Made by a program: the position numbers and the translations under genes
Assembly: GCA_022821085.1 (NCBI GenBank)
Contig: JAJEEG010000006.1
Coordinates: 2,439,330-2,503,329, forward strand
DNA length: 64,000 nucleotides
Source of the DNA: Candidatus Latescibacterota bacterium
Lineage (GTDB): Bacteria; JAAXHH01
Direction: 5' to 3'
The notes under the pieces: model-generated
Told to the model about the DNA's origin: nothing
What the model saw: the letters and a program-made list of their open reading frames with translations, nothing else
The model's database searches: none
In this document: positions 8,387-16,638 of the stretch, in pieces
Numbering within the stretch: the stretch's first letter is position 1
How the letters are laid out: every line of letters begins with the position of its first letter

Positions 8387-9028
8387 CTATCGACGACCAC
8401 GCCTCAATGGTGTAGTTACATCGAAATATAGTTTGAACTGACTGCTGTCGGCGGGATTTGTTACGTGCACTACATCGTAATACAGGCCATCATGGACTTC
8501 CAATTCCTTAACGTTGTACACAAGACCAAACATCCCGAGAAAGGCCCATCTTTCTTGAAGACTTGTGCAAAAAAACGCTGTCTCTGGCGACTTTCCGTCA
8601 CCACTGGTCCAGATCGACTCGATCAGACCATCCAAAACGGATTCGTGGAAATTACCGGTTGTTGTGTCATTGTTATTTCTTGAACAAATCATAGCCCCAT
8701 AATGGGCATCCAGACTGATGTAACTGTAGGAGAGTATACGTGTTGCATGCTCAAGACATTTTTCCCAGTCCTCTTCATTCATACCCTCATTCATGTTTGC
8801 CGTGTCGTTTCTTTCCGTTGTCGCATAAGGCGCGTAGTATTCTGTTCTCACATATACCCTTCGTAGCTCATCGAAATCCACTGATGTTACGTCTGCCTTT
8901 AGTTTCTCCACAAGTTCAGCATAGCGAGCGTTTGCTTCTTCAAAGTCCTTTACCTCGGTTTGATTCTGATCGATTTGGGAAACACTGTATGCCAGCAACG
9001 CGATGATATAAAGGATAGTAAGCGACAT
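8387..9028 (-). CDS. DUF4919-like exported protein
   Basis: A 213-residue protein with a short hydrophobic N terminus (MSLTILYIIALLAYSV) that could be a signal peptide or anchor. The segment VDFDELRRVYVRTEYYAPY at about 50-68 matches the DUF4919 pattern, followed by the family's cysteine/tyrosine-containing middle and a C-terminal strand-rich FKLYFDVTTPL. DUF4919 has no known function and is commonest in Bacteroidota. A strong GGAGGAG site precedes the start. The coding sequence is noticeably more AT-rich than its neighbours, as is the following 250 bases, which suggests a transferred segment. Confidence 0.65.
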   Translation of the reverse strand: MSLTILYIIALLAYSVSQIDQNQTEVKDFEEANARYAELVEKLKADVTSVDFDELRRVYVRTEYYAPYATTERNDTANMNEGMNEEDWEKCLEHATRILSYSYISLDAHYGAMICSRNNNDTTTGNFHESVLDGLIESIWTSGDGKSPETAFFCTSLQERWAFLGMFGLVYNVKELEVHDGLYYDVVHVTNPADSSQFKLYFDVTTPLRRGRR

Positions 9029-9278
9029 GCCAACTCCTCCACTTGCTATTTGTCAGTCTCGTAGTTGACAAGTTTAAACTCTGGAAGCTCACGACATTGT
9101 AAGCACAATGAATACCACAACAAAGACTATATTGTGGGTTCTACGTAGAACAAAGCATCACGGCGTGGAGATTTAGATTCAGATACCGATGCATAGTGTG
9201 TCAGCATCAGGACGTTCACCGGGTCAGAGAAGCCTTGATATGGGTTCTCATTTATAACCCTTTCCGTTTAACGATTGA

Positions 9279-9371
9279 CGTTATATATCAAATCATACTT
9301 TCGCAGATCGAGAAACCGAGAAGATCTTCCGCGGCGACGCCTACGATGTTGAAATCGTAGACTATCACTAG
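9279..9371 (+). pseudogene. Remnant of HigB toxin with internal deletion
   Basis: A frame running to the TAG at 9369-9371 reads TFADRETEKIFRG followed directly by DAYDVEIVDYH. The first half is the N-terminal end and the second half the C-terminal end of RelE/HigB-type toxins; the intact copy at 14505-14798 also ends in DVEIVDYH. About 65 central residues are missing. An in-frame TGA at 9276 and no ATG, GTG or TTG start remain. It lies 11 bases before an intact HigA antitoxin, exactly where the toxin gene belongs. Confidence 0.75.
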
Positions 9372-9382
9372 GAGAGCCAACC

Positions 9383-9703
9383 ATGCGTAACAAAAAAACA
9401 GATCCTGTACATCCAGGTGAGGTCTTATTGGAGGAGTTTCTCAAGCCAATGAACCTGAGCCAGAACCGCCTGGCGCTTTCCATCGGCGTACCGCCGCGAC
9501 GCATCAACGAAATCGTCCTGGGAAAACGAGGCATAACCGCCGATACGGCCCTCAGGCTGGCTCGCTACTTCGATATGTCGCCCCAGTTCTGGATGGGCAT
9601 ACAGATGGACTATGCGCTCGACGTTGCCGAAGACGAGCTATCAGATCGGTTGGCGATTGAAGTTCGGCCACTTCAAGCGACCAAGCAGGCAGTATCCTCC
9701 TGA
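9383..9703 (+). CDS. higA: HigA-type antitoxin (HTH, XRE family), apparently orphaned
   Basis: A 106-residue protein with the HigA signature: DPVHPGEVLLEEFLKPMNLSQNRLALSIGV, then a helix-turn-helix with RRINEIVLGKRGITADTALRLARYF and the typical end FWMGIQMDYAL. HigA proteins bind and neutralise the RNase HigB and repress their own promoter. The toxin frame immediately upstream is deleted internally, so this antitoxin has no functional partner in place. It could still act as a repressor or as an anti-toxin for other HigB proteins. The second higBA locus is at 14505-15135. Confidence 0.9.
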   Translation: MRNKKTDPVHPGEVLLEEFLKPMNLSQNRLALSIGVPPRRINEIVLGKRGITADTALRLARYFDMSPQFWMGIQMDYALDVAEDELSDRLAIEVRPLQATKQAVSS

Positions 9704-9747
9704 GTGCTTAGATACGGGATGATTGATCTCGAAGAGGGGCGTCATCC

Positions 9748-9775
9748 TTGTCGCCCCGACACTGCATCCTATAAA
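9748..9775 (+). promoter_or_regulatory. Candidate sigma-70 promoter for the ABC permease
   Basis: TTGTCG at 9748-9753 and TATAAA at 9770-9775 are separated by 16 bases. The -10 lies within a partly palindromic stretch (CTATAAATAG). The position, about 55 bases before the permease start, is sensible. Visual call only. Confidence 0.4.
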
Positions 9776-9779
9776 TAGT

Positions 9780-9836
9780 ATGAATGCAAACAAGACCGCC
9801 GTGATTTTCGATATCGACGGAGTCGCGCATTGCTGA
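9780..9836 (+). pseudogene. Micro-ORF resembling the first 18 residues of a HAD phosphatase
   Basis: ATG at 9780 opens a frame reading MNANKTAVIFDIDGVAHC and stops at 9834-9836. VIFDIDGV is motif I of haloacid dehalogenase-type hydrolases at the place where it normally begins these proteins. The stop overlaps the TTG start of the permease. It is either a 5' remnant of a HAD gene cut off by the arrival of the permease gene, or a leader peptide that happens to look like one. Confidence 0.45.
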
Positions 9837-12247
9837 AACACTACTTCACGATAAGCGCCAGACATCTGCTCAGGTATAAACACTACGCGGTGCTCAATAC
9901 CCTGAATCTGGCCGTCGGCATATCCTGCGCGATCCTCATCGGGCTATACATCCAGGACGAACGCCAATACGACCGGTATCACGCGAACGCGGATCGTATC
10001 CATCGCATCGTGAACGGGTCCAATGCCAAAACGACGTCCGCCCTCGGCCCCGCCCTGCAGAGACTCCTGCCCGAGGTCCGGTCATTCGTTCGCCTCAGCC
10101 CGCCGTCGGGCGGATGGGTCGTGCGCCACGAAGACCGGTCGTTTTTCGAAGACCGCGTGTTCTGGGCGGACCCCGATCTCTTCAGCGTTTTTACGTTTCC
10201 AATGGTGCAGGGCAATCCCGATCTGGCGCTGCGCGATCCATGGACGGTCGTCATCACCGAATCGATGTCGCGCAAGTACTTCGGCAACGCCGACCCCCTC
10301 GGTGAGACCATATCGCTTGATACGTGGGATTTCACCGTCACGGGCGTGATGCGCGACATACCCGGGCACTCGCATTTTCAGGCGGACTTCTTCCTTGGGA
10401 TTACCGCGGCGCCCGAGTTCTTCGGCGATGACTACCTGGAACGCTGGGAAGCGCCTTTTTTCTATACCTACCTGTTGCTGTCCCCGGATGCGGATCACGG
10501 CGACTTCCAGCAGAAAATGGCGGGTGTGCTCGAAGAGCGGGTCGGCGCCCAGTGGGAAGCGAAAAACGTCACGATGGCCCTCCAATTGCAGCCGCTGACC
10601 GGCATCTACCTGAACTCCCATCTCGAGAACGAGGCCGGATCGAACGGCAACGGCATGTACCTGCTCCTGCTGGCCGCCCTGGCTGTCGTGGTCGTCCTAC
10701 AGGCCTGCTTCAACTTCATGAACATGGCAACGGCCCGTTCGCTGACGCGCATCCGGGAGGTCTCGCTGCGGAAGGTCTTCGGCGCAAACCGGGGACAACT
10801 GGTCCGACAGTACATGGGCGAATCCTTCAGCATCACGTTCGTTGCAACGGCAACCGCGCTGATACTCGTCGCGCTCAGCCTGCCCTTCTTCCAGGAGCTC
10901 ACCGGGAAAACGATCGCGCTCGACGTTTTTTGGTCGTGGCGATTCTGGGCCGGCATCGCCGCGATAACACTCCTGGTAGGGTTCGTTTCCGGCAGTTATC
11001 CCGCGTTCTTCATCGCCGCCTTCAGGCCGATACAGCACTTGAAAGGCTCGTCCGCGACGGAAATATCCGCGACGGGCGCAACCCGCCACATGGTGAGAAG
11101 GTTGCTGGTCATGGGCCAGTGCGTGATGGTGATATTGCTGATCGGCAGCACCTGGGTGTTTACCGTGCAACTGGACTACGTACAGAACAAACGGCTGGGC
11201 CTGCAGGCGGAACAGGTGCTTGTCGGGCCGTCCAGCTTTCCATCCTTCGTGGATCAGTATCCCGTATTCAAGGAATCGCTGGAGCAGCTAACGCAAATCG
11301 AACGCGTCAGTACCGCCATGATGCTGCCCGGCCGCACGGGCCGTAAGGGTATGCTCCCCGCGACGGGCGTGCAACGGACCGATCTGCCCCAGGAAGACGT
11401 GCGGAATTTCCAGGATTTAACCATTACCGACCACTTTGTCGAAGTATTCGGCATGGACCTGCTGGCCGGCCGCACACCCTTGAGGTCGCGCGGCACCGAC
11501 GAGCGCGAAGCCGTACTGATCAACGAAACCGCCATGCGCAGGCTGGGATGGGATTCGCCGGACGAAGCCATCGACCGGGAGATCATGGTCGATATGGGAA
11601 ACCCCTGGGCGCACGAACGTCGGATCATCGGCGTGGTGGCGGATTTTCACATGCGTTCGCTCCATCATCGCATCGAACCCATGATCATCAGGCACTGGTT
11701 CAGGGACAACCTGCCCTTCTACGCGATACGTATCGACACCGATGATCTGAATGGCACGGTCTCCCGGATCGAGGAAACCTGGAAGCAGCTGATGCCGGAC
11801 GTGCCCATGGTATATTCGTTTCTCGACGAGGATTACGACCGGCTCTACGCGGCCGAGCGGACGCTGCGCGAGGTATTCGGCGTCTTTTCGTTCATCGCGG
11901 TCTTCATGGCATGCGCCGGGCTGTTCGGACTGGCATCTTTCATGACAGAGCGGCGCACGAGGGAAATCGTCGTGCGGCGGATTCTTGGTGCCACGGTGTT
12001 TCAAACGGCAGGCCTGCTCCTGAAGGAGTACGTCTACCTGGTGCTGATCGCGACCGCGCTGGCCGCGCCAATCGCCTATTATGCAATGGGGCAGTGGCTT
12101 CAGATGTTCTCGTACCGGGTGGACGTCGGACCGGCCGCCTTCATTGTCGCCGGCGTGGTCGTCCTGGCCATCGCCTTGATGACGGTGAGTCTGCGCGTCG
12201 TCCGCGTGGCCCAGGCGAACCCGGTGGACGCGCTGCGGTATGAATGA
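9830..12247 (+). CDS. ABC transporter permease, MacB/FtsX type (copy 1)
   Basis: An 805-residue inner-membrane protein with a first transmembrane helix at about 20-40, a large periplasmic MacB-type domain, a block of FtsX helices around 280-400, a second periplasmic region and a final FtsX block at about 690-800. Paired sequences such as RSLTRIREVSLRKVFGANRGQL and ERRTREIVVRRILGATVFQ are the conserved cytoplasmic loops that contact an ATPase. No ATPase or membrane-fusion gene is adjacent. The start used is TTG; the N terminus aligns with three permeases at 52-59 kb. These proteins usually export peptides or lipids by mechanotransmission; the cargo is unknown. Confidence 0.88.
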   Translation: MLKHYFTISARHLLRYKHYAVLNTLNLAVGISCAILIGLYIQDERQYDRYHANADRIHRIVNGSNAKTTSALGPALQRLLPEVRSFVRLSPPSGGWVVRHEDRSFFEDRVFWADPDLFSVFTFPMVQGNPDLALRDPWTVVITESMSRKYFGNADPLGETISLDTWDFTVTGVMRDIPGHSHFQADFFLGITAAPEFFGDDYLERWEAPFFYTYLLLSPDADHGDFQQKMAGVLEERVGAQWEAKNVTMALQLQPLTGIYLNSHLENEAGSNGNGMYLLLLAALAVVVVLQACFNFMNMATARSLTRIREVSLRKVFGANRGQLVRQYMGESFSITFVATATALILVALSLPFFQELTGKTIALDVFWSWRFWAGIAAITLLVGFVSGSYPAFFIAAFRPIQHLKGSSATEISATGATRHMVRRLLVMGQCVMVILLIGSTWVFTVQLDYVQNKRLGLQAEQVLVGPSSFPSFVDQYPVFKESLEQLTQIERVSTAMMLPGRTGRKGMLPATGVQRTDLPQEDVRNFQDLTITDHFVEVFGMDLLAGRTPLRSRGTDEREAVLINETAMRRLGWDSPDEAIDREIMVDMGNPWAHERRIIGVVADFHMRSLHHRIEPMIIRHWFRDNLPFYAIRIDTDDLNGTVSRIEETWKQLMPDVPMVYSFLDEDYDRLYAAERTLREVFGVFSFIAVFMACAGLFGLASFMTERRTREIVVRRILGATVFQTAGLLLKEYVYLVLIATALAAPIAYYAMGQWLQMFSYRVDVGPAAFIVAGVVVLAIALMTVSLRVVRVAQANPVDALRYE

Positions 12248-12273
12248 GTCTGCGCCAGTGGAGTGCGTGCAAG

Positions 12274-13350
12274 TCAACACAACCCTGCGCTGCCGAGTCG
12301 TGTTCTTAATCCCTCTACACCATCCTCTACCACATCCGCTTTCCCTTCCTCCAACCCGTAGATGACCTCGTGACAGGAGGCCATCCAGGTGTAAAAACGA
12401 AGCCTGCGCTCGAAATTGGCGTCCAGCTCGAAGTGGTAGCCGTCTCGAACCCTTTCAACGGCCTTCATGCCATAGGTGACGAAGATCCCGACGAAATCGA
12501 TTGTCGGATCGCCGATGGTCGCGTCTTCGAAATCGATCAGTCCGTTCACGGTCGTACCGTCATCGCGGATCAAAACATGCTCGCAGCCCAGGTCGCAGTG
12601 CACCAGGGCGACGTCTTCGAGCGTCGCGAGTTCTTCGTCGAGAAACCGTTCGAAACCGCGTTCGACTGCGTCGATCGTGCGCGAATCCAGTAAGGGCGAT
12701 ACCATGGTACGGACGGTTTCCCTCAGCGCGTGGTACCGCTGCTGCCACGCATCGACCGTGGGTTCCACGGCACAGGCCTCGGCGACCAGCGATGTTGGTA
12801 TGTTGTGCAGCGAGGAGAGCGTCGCCGCGATGGCTTCGGCTGTCACGGCGGGTAATTCTCGAGAGGAGTGCGCGGCCGCTACGGATCCGTCGGTTTCGTC
12901 GTCCAATCCGCGGTTGTTAAATGGATGATCCGAAAGGGGACGGCCGGGAATCCGCCGGTAACCTGCAAAGGGCTGGCCGTTCCGGAAACCCGCGTGTTCG
13001 AAACGCGGTACGGCGAAGTCAACCCGTGGGGCAACGATGGGCAGAACCGCCTGCTCTTTCTGCAGGTTTTCTGCGACGACACTATTCCTGGGAAACCGGA
13101 AGATCCAGCCGGGCTTGTGGGACTCACCGGGCTTGCGGAACTCGCCGTGCTTGTGGAACTCGGCCTGCTCACCGTGCCCATTCGATTCTACTTCAAAGGT
13201 CCAGTAAGACCAGCCTCCGGTAATGGGATGGACCCGGCCGTGGTCCAGTCCCAGACTGGCGTGTAGGTTTTCTACATCCCGGGTTGTCACGACTGGATAC
13301 TGCTCGATTGGGTTCTGAATGATCAACCCGTCCTTTGAATGCCCGTTCAT
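12274..13350 (-). CDS. Phosphotransferase, macrolide/aminoglycoside kinase-like
   Basis: A 358-residue protein kinase-like fold enzyme. The catalytic loop reads LVHCDLGCEHVLI and the metal-binding segment NGLIDFEDATIGDP. The usual catalytic-loop asparagine is a histidine, as in macrolide 2'-phosphotransferase (Mph)-like proteins (HGDLxxxH). Residues of about 58-80 form a polar insert of repeated histidine, glycine and lysine-rich units encoded by 18-base tandem repeats (13111-13164). It lies 15 bases after the related gene 13366-14280. A resistance function is possible but many such proteins phosphorylate other small molecules. Confidence 0.8.
   Translation of the reverse strand: MNGHSKDGLIIQNPIEQYPVVTTRDVENLHASLGLDHGRVHPITGGWSYWTFEVESNGHGEQAEFHKHGEFRKPGESHKPGWIFRFPRNSVVAENLQKEQAVLPIVAPRVDFAVPRFEHAGFRNGQPFAGYRRIPGRPLSDHPFNNRGLDDETDGSVAAAHSSRELPAVTAEAIAATLSSLHNIPTSLVAEACAVEPTVDAWQQRYHALRETVRTMVSPLLDSRTIDAVERGFERFLDEELATLEDVALVHCDLGCEHVLIRDDGTTVNGLIDFEDATIGDPTIDFVGIFVTYGMKAVERVRDGYHFELDANFERRLRFYTWMASCHEVIYGLEEGKADVVEDGVEGLRTRLGSAGLC
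13111..13164. repeat. 18-bp in-frame tandem repeat, three units
   Basis: Three 18-base units begin at 13111, 13129 and 13147 (consensus GGGCTTGTGGAACTCRCC). They are read in frame on the minus strand as a six-residue repeat within the phosphotransferase N-terminal lobe. Confidence 0.75.
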
Positions 13351-13365
13351 GTCACGAACGACAGT

Positions 13366-14280
13366 TTAGCCGAGACTCAGCACGGTCCTGAATTTCTCTA
13401 CACAAATCTGAGCTTCTCGCTGGTCTCCGGTCTCCAGGCAATAGCACAGTCCTCCGAGCTCTCTGTAGGCGAGGTGCAGTTCAATGCGGGAGATGGCACC
13501 GGGACCGAATTCGCCGCCCTTCGCCTGATATGCCTCGAGCATACAGGTCATGTATTTACGGCCCAGGCGCATCAGGGGCACGAAATCAAGGATCGGATCG
13601 CCGAATCCCGCGTGTTCCAAGTCGAGGACCCCTGCGACCCGCAGTTCTTCGGCCGTGTTGAACAGGATGTGTTCATGCCACAGGTCACCATGTTGAAATC
13701 GATGGTCCGGTCCACCTTCTTCCAGGTCCCGGCAGTACTGCGCCCACCAGGCTTCAGCGTTGCGCAGTTCGCGGGATGTAAGGGCTGCTTTCAAATAGGC
13801 GTGCGCGTAAGACCATGTTTCCTCGGGCCGGGGAGTCTCGGCTGAAATCAGTCCCGGCAGGTCCTGTTGCCTGATGGCCTGAATGGCGAGAACCAGCTCG
13901 CCGGTCATTGCCGCGACTGGCTGAATCCGTGGCGAGCACTTGAGTATTGAGTCCAGGTTCGGCCCCTCTATTTTCCTCTGCATCATCACGCCATAGGGGA
14001 AGCCTTCCGATGCCTCGCAGTATCCCAGGACTTCCGGCACCTGAACAGGTAACATCAGTGGTTTGAGCTTTGAAAGGAGATCGCACTCCCTTCTGTGCCC
14101 TGTCTGAGCCTTCCCGTTCAGCGCCACCCTGAAGACCAGGCCGGCCGGGCTTCCCATGACGACGCTCTTAAATCCCGTACCTATTCTACGAAGTGGAAGC
14201 GCAGAGTCGCCGAGGTCGAAGGTGCGCCGTATGCGTTCGGCCAGCACATTGTCGTCTTCGAATTGTTCTGTAAGGGACAT
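13366..14280 (-). CDS. Phosphotransferase, macrolide/aminoglycoside kinase-like
   Basis: A 304-residue kinase-like phosphotransferase with LRRIGTGFKSVVMGS as the nucleotide-binding loop, FQHGDLWHEHILF as the catalytic loop and AGVLDLEHAGFGDP as the metal-binding loop. As in the neighbouring gene, a histidine stands where the asparagine usually is, placing both in the Mph-like branch. It is transcribed ahead of the second kinase and the two are probably one operon produced by an old duplication. No antibiotic biosynthesis genes are nearby, so the substrate is unknown. Confidence 0.82.
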   Translation of the reverse strand: MSLTEQFEDDNVLAERIRRTFDLGDSALPLRRIGTGFKSVVMGSPAGLVFRVALNGKAQTGHRRECDLLSKLKPLMLPVQVPEVLGYCEASEGFPYGVMMQRKIEGPNLDSILKCSPRIQPVAAMTGELVLAIQAIRQQDLPGLISAETPRPEETWSYAHAYLKAALTSRELRNAEAWWAQYCRDLEEGGPDHRFQHGDLWHEHILFNTAEELRVAGVLDLEHAGFGDPILDFVPLMRLGRKYMTCMLEAYQAKGGEFGPGAISRIELHLAYRELGGLCYCLETGDQREAQICVEKFRTVLSLG

Positions 14281-14469
14281 TGTGACGATATCGACTGGAA
14301 AACCCCTGAACCTTCAGGTATGACATATGAAGTGTCTGCAAAACTTAGCGGTGTGCCGGTTCAAAGGATTTAAAATCCATGCTAGCAATCCGACTGTAAT
14401 CAAGTCACCTGGAGTAGTCAATCATTGACAAATGCCGGAATAGCCAGAACTCCGATATGATTTCGCATA

Positions 14470-14498
14470 TTGACATAGCATGGATACCGTGCTACTAT
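14470..14498 (+). promoter_or_regulatory. Candidate promoter for higBA
   Basis: A perfect TTGACA at 14470-14475 is followed after 17 bases by TACTAT at 14493-14498. Transcription would begin near 14505, the first base of the higB ATG, giving a leaderless message. An alternative extended -10 (TGCTACAAT, 14498-14506) lacks a -35 and would start inside the gene. Confidence 0.55.
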
Positions 14499-14504
14499 GC
14501 TACA

Positions 14505-14798
14505 ATGATCATGTCGTTCCGGAATAGCGGCACCGAGGATATCTTCTACGGGCGGGAAACACGTGCCGCACGCTCTGCATGCCCGTACTCATTGTGGTCC
14601 ATTGCCGCACGAAAACTTGAACAGTTGGATTCGGTCGATAGACTACGCGACCTGAATAGTCCACCAGGCAATCGTCTCAAGGCTCTGCGGGGTGTGCGGA
14701 CCGGGCAATACAGCATCCAAATCAACGACCAGTACCGCGTTTGCTTCGTTTGGTCGGATGCTGGGCCCCGGGATGTCGAAATCGTCGATTATCACTAG
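14505..14798 (+). CDS. higB: HigB/RelE-type toxin
   Basis: A 97-residue toxin of the RelE/HigB family. It begins MIMSFRNSGTEDIFYG and contains LNSPPGNRLKALRG, GQYSIQINDQYRVCFVW and the terminal DVEIVDYH, all standard for HigB, a ribosome-dependent mRNA endonuclease. A longer frame begins at 14457, but residues before MIMSF do not belong to the family and a strong promoter overlaps that stretch. The start at 14505 or 14511 is therefore preferred. The antitoxin gene follows after 22 bases, the toxin-first order typical of higBA. Confidence 0.88.
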   Translation: MIMSFRNSGTEDIFYGRETRAARSACPYSLWSIAARKLEQLDSVDRLRDLNSPPGNRLKALRGVRTGQYSIQINDQYRVCFVWSDAGPRDVEIVDYH

Positions 14799-14820
14799 AA
14801 TGAGTAGCGAGGAGTTCATT

Positions 14821-15135
14821 ATGGTGCGTGTCCCTACTGATCGTGTTCCCACCCACCCGGGTGAAATGCTACTGGAGGAGTTCCTGATTCCGATGAACCT
14901 GACGCAGCGCGAGTTGGCTAATGCCCTTCACGTACCATACCAGCGTGTGAACGAACTGGTAAACGGTCGCCGCGGCATTACGCCAAGCACGGCGTTGCGT
15001 CTGGGCAAGTACTTCGATGTGTCTCCCTCGTTCTGGCTCAATTTACAACTCCGCTGGGACCTTTATCATGCTATGCGGTCAGAGGCCCGGGAGTTAGAAG
15101 CCATCGAGCCTAGGGGTGTTGTACTTGAAGCTTGA
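14821..15135 (+). CDS. higA: HigA-type antitoxin (HTH, XRE family)
   Basis: A 104-residue antitoxin with RVPTHPGEMLLEEFLIPMNLTQRELANALHVPYQRVNELVNGRRGITPSTALRLGKYF in the family's order (HigA motif, then helix-turn-helix). It should neutralise the adjacent HigB and repress the higBA promoter. GAGGAG lies about nine bases before the ATG at 14821; an ATG at 14800 is also in frame but less well placed. It resembles the orphan HigA at 9383-9703 in layout but differs clearly in sequence, so the two loci are not a recent duplication. Confidence 0.92.
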   Translation: MVRVPTDRVPTHPGEMLLEEFLIPMNLTQRELANALHVPYQRVNELVNGRRGITPSTALRLGKYFDVSPSFWLNLQLRWDLYHAMRSEARELEAIEPRGVVLEA

Positions 15136-15266
15136 TAAGAATAATGACCTCGCGAAGAAACGGCCGGAGAAAGAGGTACCGAGACTCCGCGTAGTTGTAT
15201 GAATCCCATTTGTAGCCGGAAACCACCCCTGTTCATCCTCACCCGACGCGCACCGCATTGACAGGA

Positions 15267-16538
15267 CTATAGCTTGTAGTTCCCGGCGTTGATCGTGAGC
15301 GTTCCGTCGTCGTGCTCTTCGTGCTCTTCGTGCGCTCCCTGCTCCTCTTCGTCGCTTTCGTCCTGTTCGCTTGCTTCGTGCAAGGTCCCTTCATTGACGG
15401 CCATCCTTGCCTCGACCGCGCTCATCTGGTCTGGAAAGCAGGTTATCGTACCCCAATTGTAGACCGCGGACAGACGGTCATGCAGGGTCCTGGCGTCCAC
15501 GTCTTCTTCGATGGTCACGGTTCCGTTGTTGTACAATGTGGCGGTCCCGTCGATCAGGTCCAGGCGGGACTGGCGCAGCGTGAGATCCGTCTCCACGACC
15601 CAGAGCGTGCCGCCGTAGAATACGACGTCGGTGTTCAATGTATCGCATGCGCCCGAAAAGACTTCGCTCAGCGGTTCCGGGCACAGGACCCTGCCCGTGC
15701 AGACGAGGCTGTCGAGCGCCGTGTCCAATGTGACCGCGTCCACGTCATCATGGATGGTGACGCTGCCTGCGGCATAGATCTTCCGCCCTTTCCAGGACCG
15801 GATGCTTGCGGCGGTGATCGACAGGTCGCGTTCGACCAGTTCATGTTCATCCGGTACGACGTTCGTGTCCGGCGAAGCGGACTTCGGATCATACTTGGAA
15901 CGTAGCATGCTCACGTTTTCCGCGCGACAGAGGACGTCGCCTCTGACGAGCACCGTGTTGATCTTCCGGTCGAGCACGTCGTTCGACACAGGCTCCGGTA
16001 TCCGGAGATTCCCCGTGACGACCAGGTCCACGTCATCGTCCAGCGACGCCAGATAGACTTCGTCCAGCATGACATCGCCTTTAATGAGCTGTGCGGAGGA
16101 CCTGTACGGCGTAAGTCCGCCCATATTGGCCGTCAGTTTATTCGTGATCGGTCCGGCCACGTGCTCCGGATACAGGATATCCCCCATGTTGATGATTTCA
16201 TACCATGATCCTTCCACACCCTCGGCGGTAACATCCGGCTCCAGCGTGACGTTGCTCATGTTCATGATAAGAAACGGTTCTACTTCACCTGAAAACGCAT
16301 CCCGGCCCAGTATTTCATCCGCCAGAATCGTTTTCAGCCTGACCTCCCTGGGGACTTCGATCATGTTTCCCACGTTGTTGGAAAACATCGACAGAAAGTC
16401 CCTGGTTTCCGCCGTCACCAACACGCTGCCGGCGTTGACGTGCAAGATCCTGGACGCCACCTGTTCCGTGGTTTCCCGCATGTCCAGGTTGCCACAGTTG
16501 ATTCGAACCGATCGGGGGGCGCGGTCTTCGAGATTCAT
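15267..16538 (-). CDS. Repeat-containing strand-rich protein with acidic/His tail, unknown function
   Basis: A 423-residue protein that I cannot assign to a family. It has no signal peptide. It is built of strand-like repeats; the clearest are VTIHDDVDAVTLDTALDSL and VTIEEDVDARTLHDRLSAV, each followed by a segment with G-x-[IV]-x-C. Similar strings (GDVMLDEVYLA, GNLRIPEPVSND) recur through the protein, which suggests a solenoid like that of bactofilins or a right-handed beta-helix. The C terminus is a charged tail rich in Glu, Asp and His (about residues 385-410). It lies 100 bases downstream of a sigma-factor gene on the same strand and is probably cotranscribed. Confidence 0.7.
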   Translation of the reverse strand: MNLEDRAPRSVRINCGNLDMRETTEQVASRILHVNAGSVLVTAETRDFLSMFSNNVGNMIEVPREVRLKTILADEILGRDAFSGEVEPFLIMNMSNVTLEPDVTAEGVEGSWYEIINMGDILYPEHVAGPITNKLTANMGGLTPYRSSAQLIKGDVMLDEVYLASLDDDVDLVVTGNLRIPEPVSNDVLDRKINTVLVRGDVLCRAENVSMLRSKYDPKSASPDTNVVPDEHELVERDLSITAASIRSWKGRKIYAAGSVTIHDDVDAVTLDTALDSLVCTGRVLCPEPLSEVFSGACDTLNTDVVFYGGTLWVVETDLTLRQSRLDLIDGTATLYNNGTVTIEEDVDARTLHDRLSAVYNWGTITCFPDQMSAVEARMAVNEGTLHEASEQDESDEEEQGAHEEHEEHDDGTLTINAGNYKL

Positions 16539-16638
16539 TGTCTTCCTCCTGTCCTTTGGGATGCATCCGAAAACGGGAACATTGACTGTCGTGCCTCGGC
16601 GTGTGCTGCCGGGTGTGCGTGCGATGCCCGACGCATCG

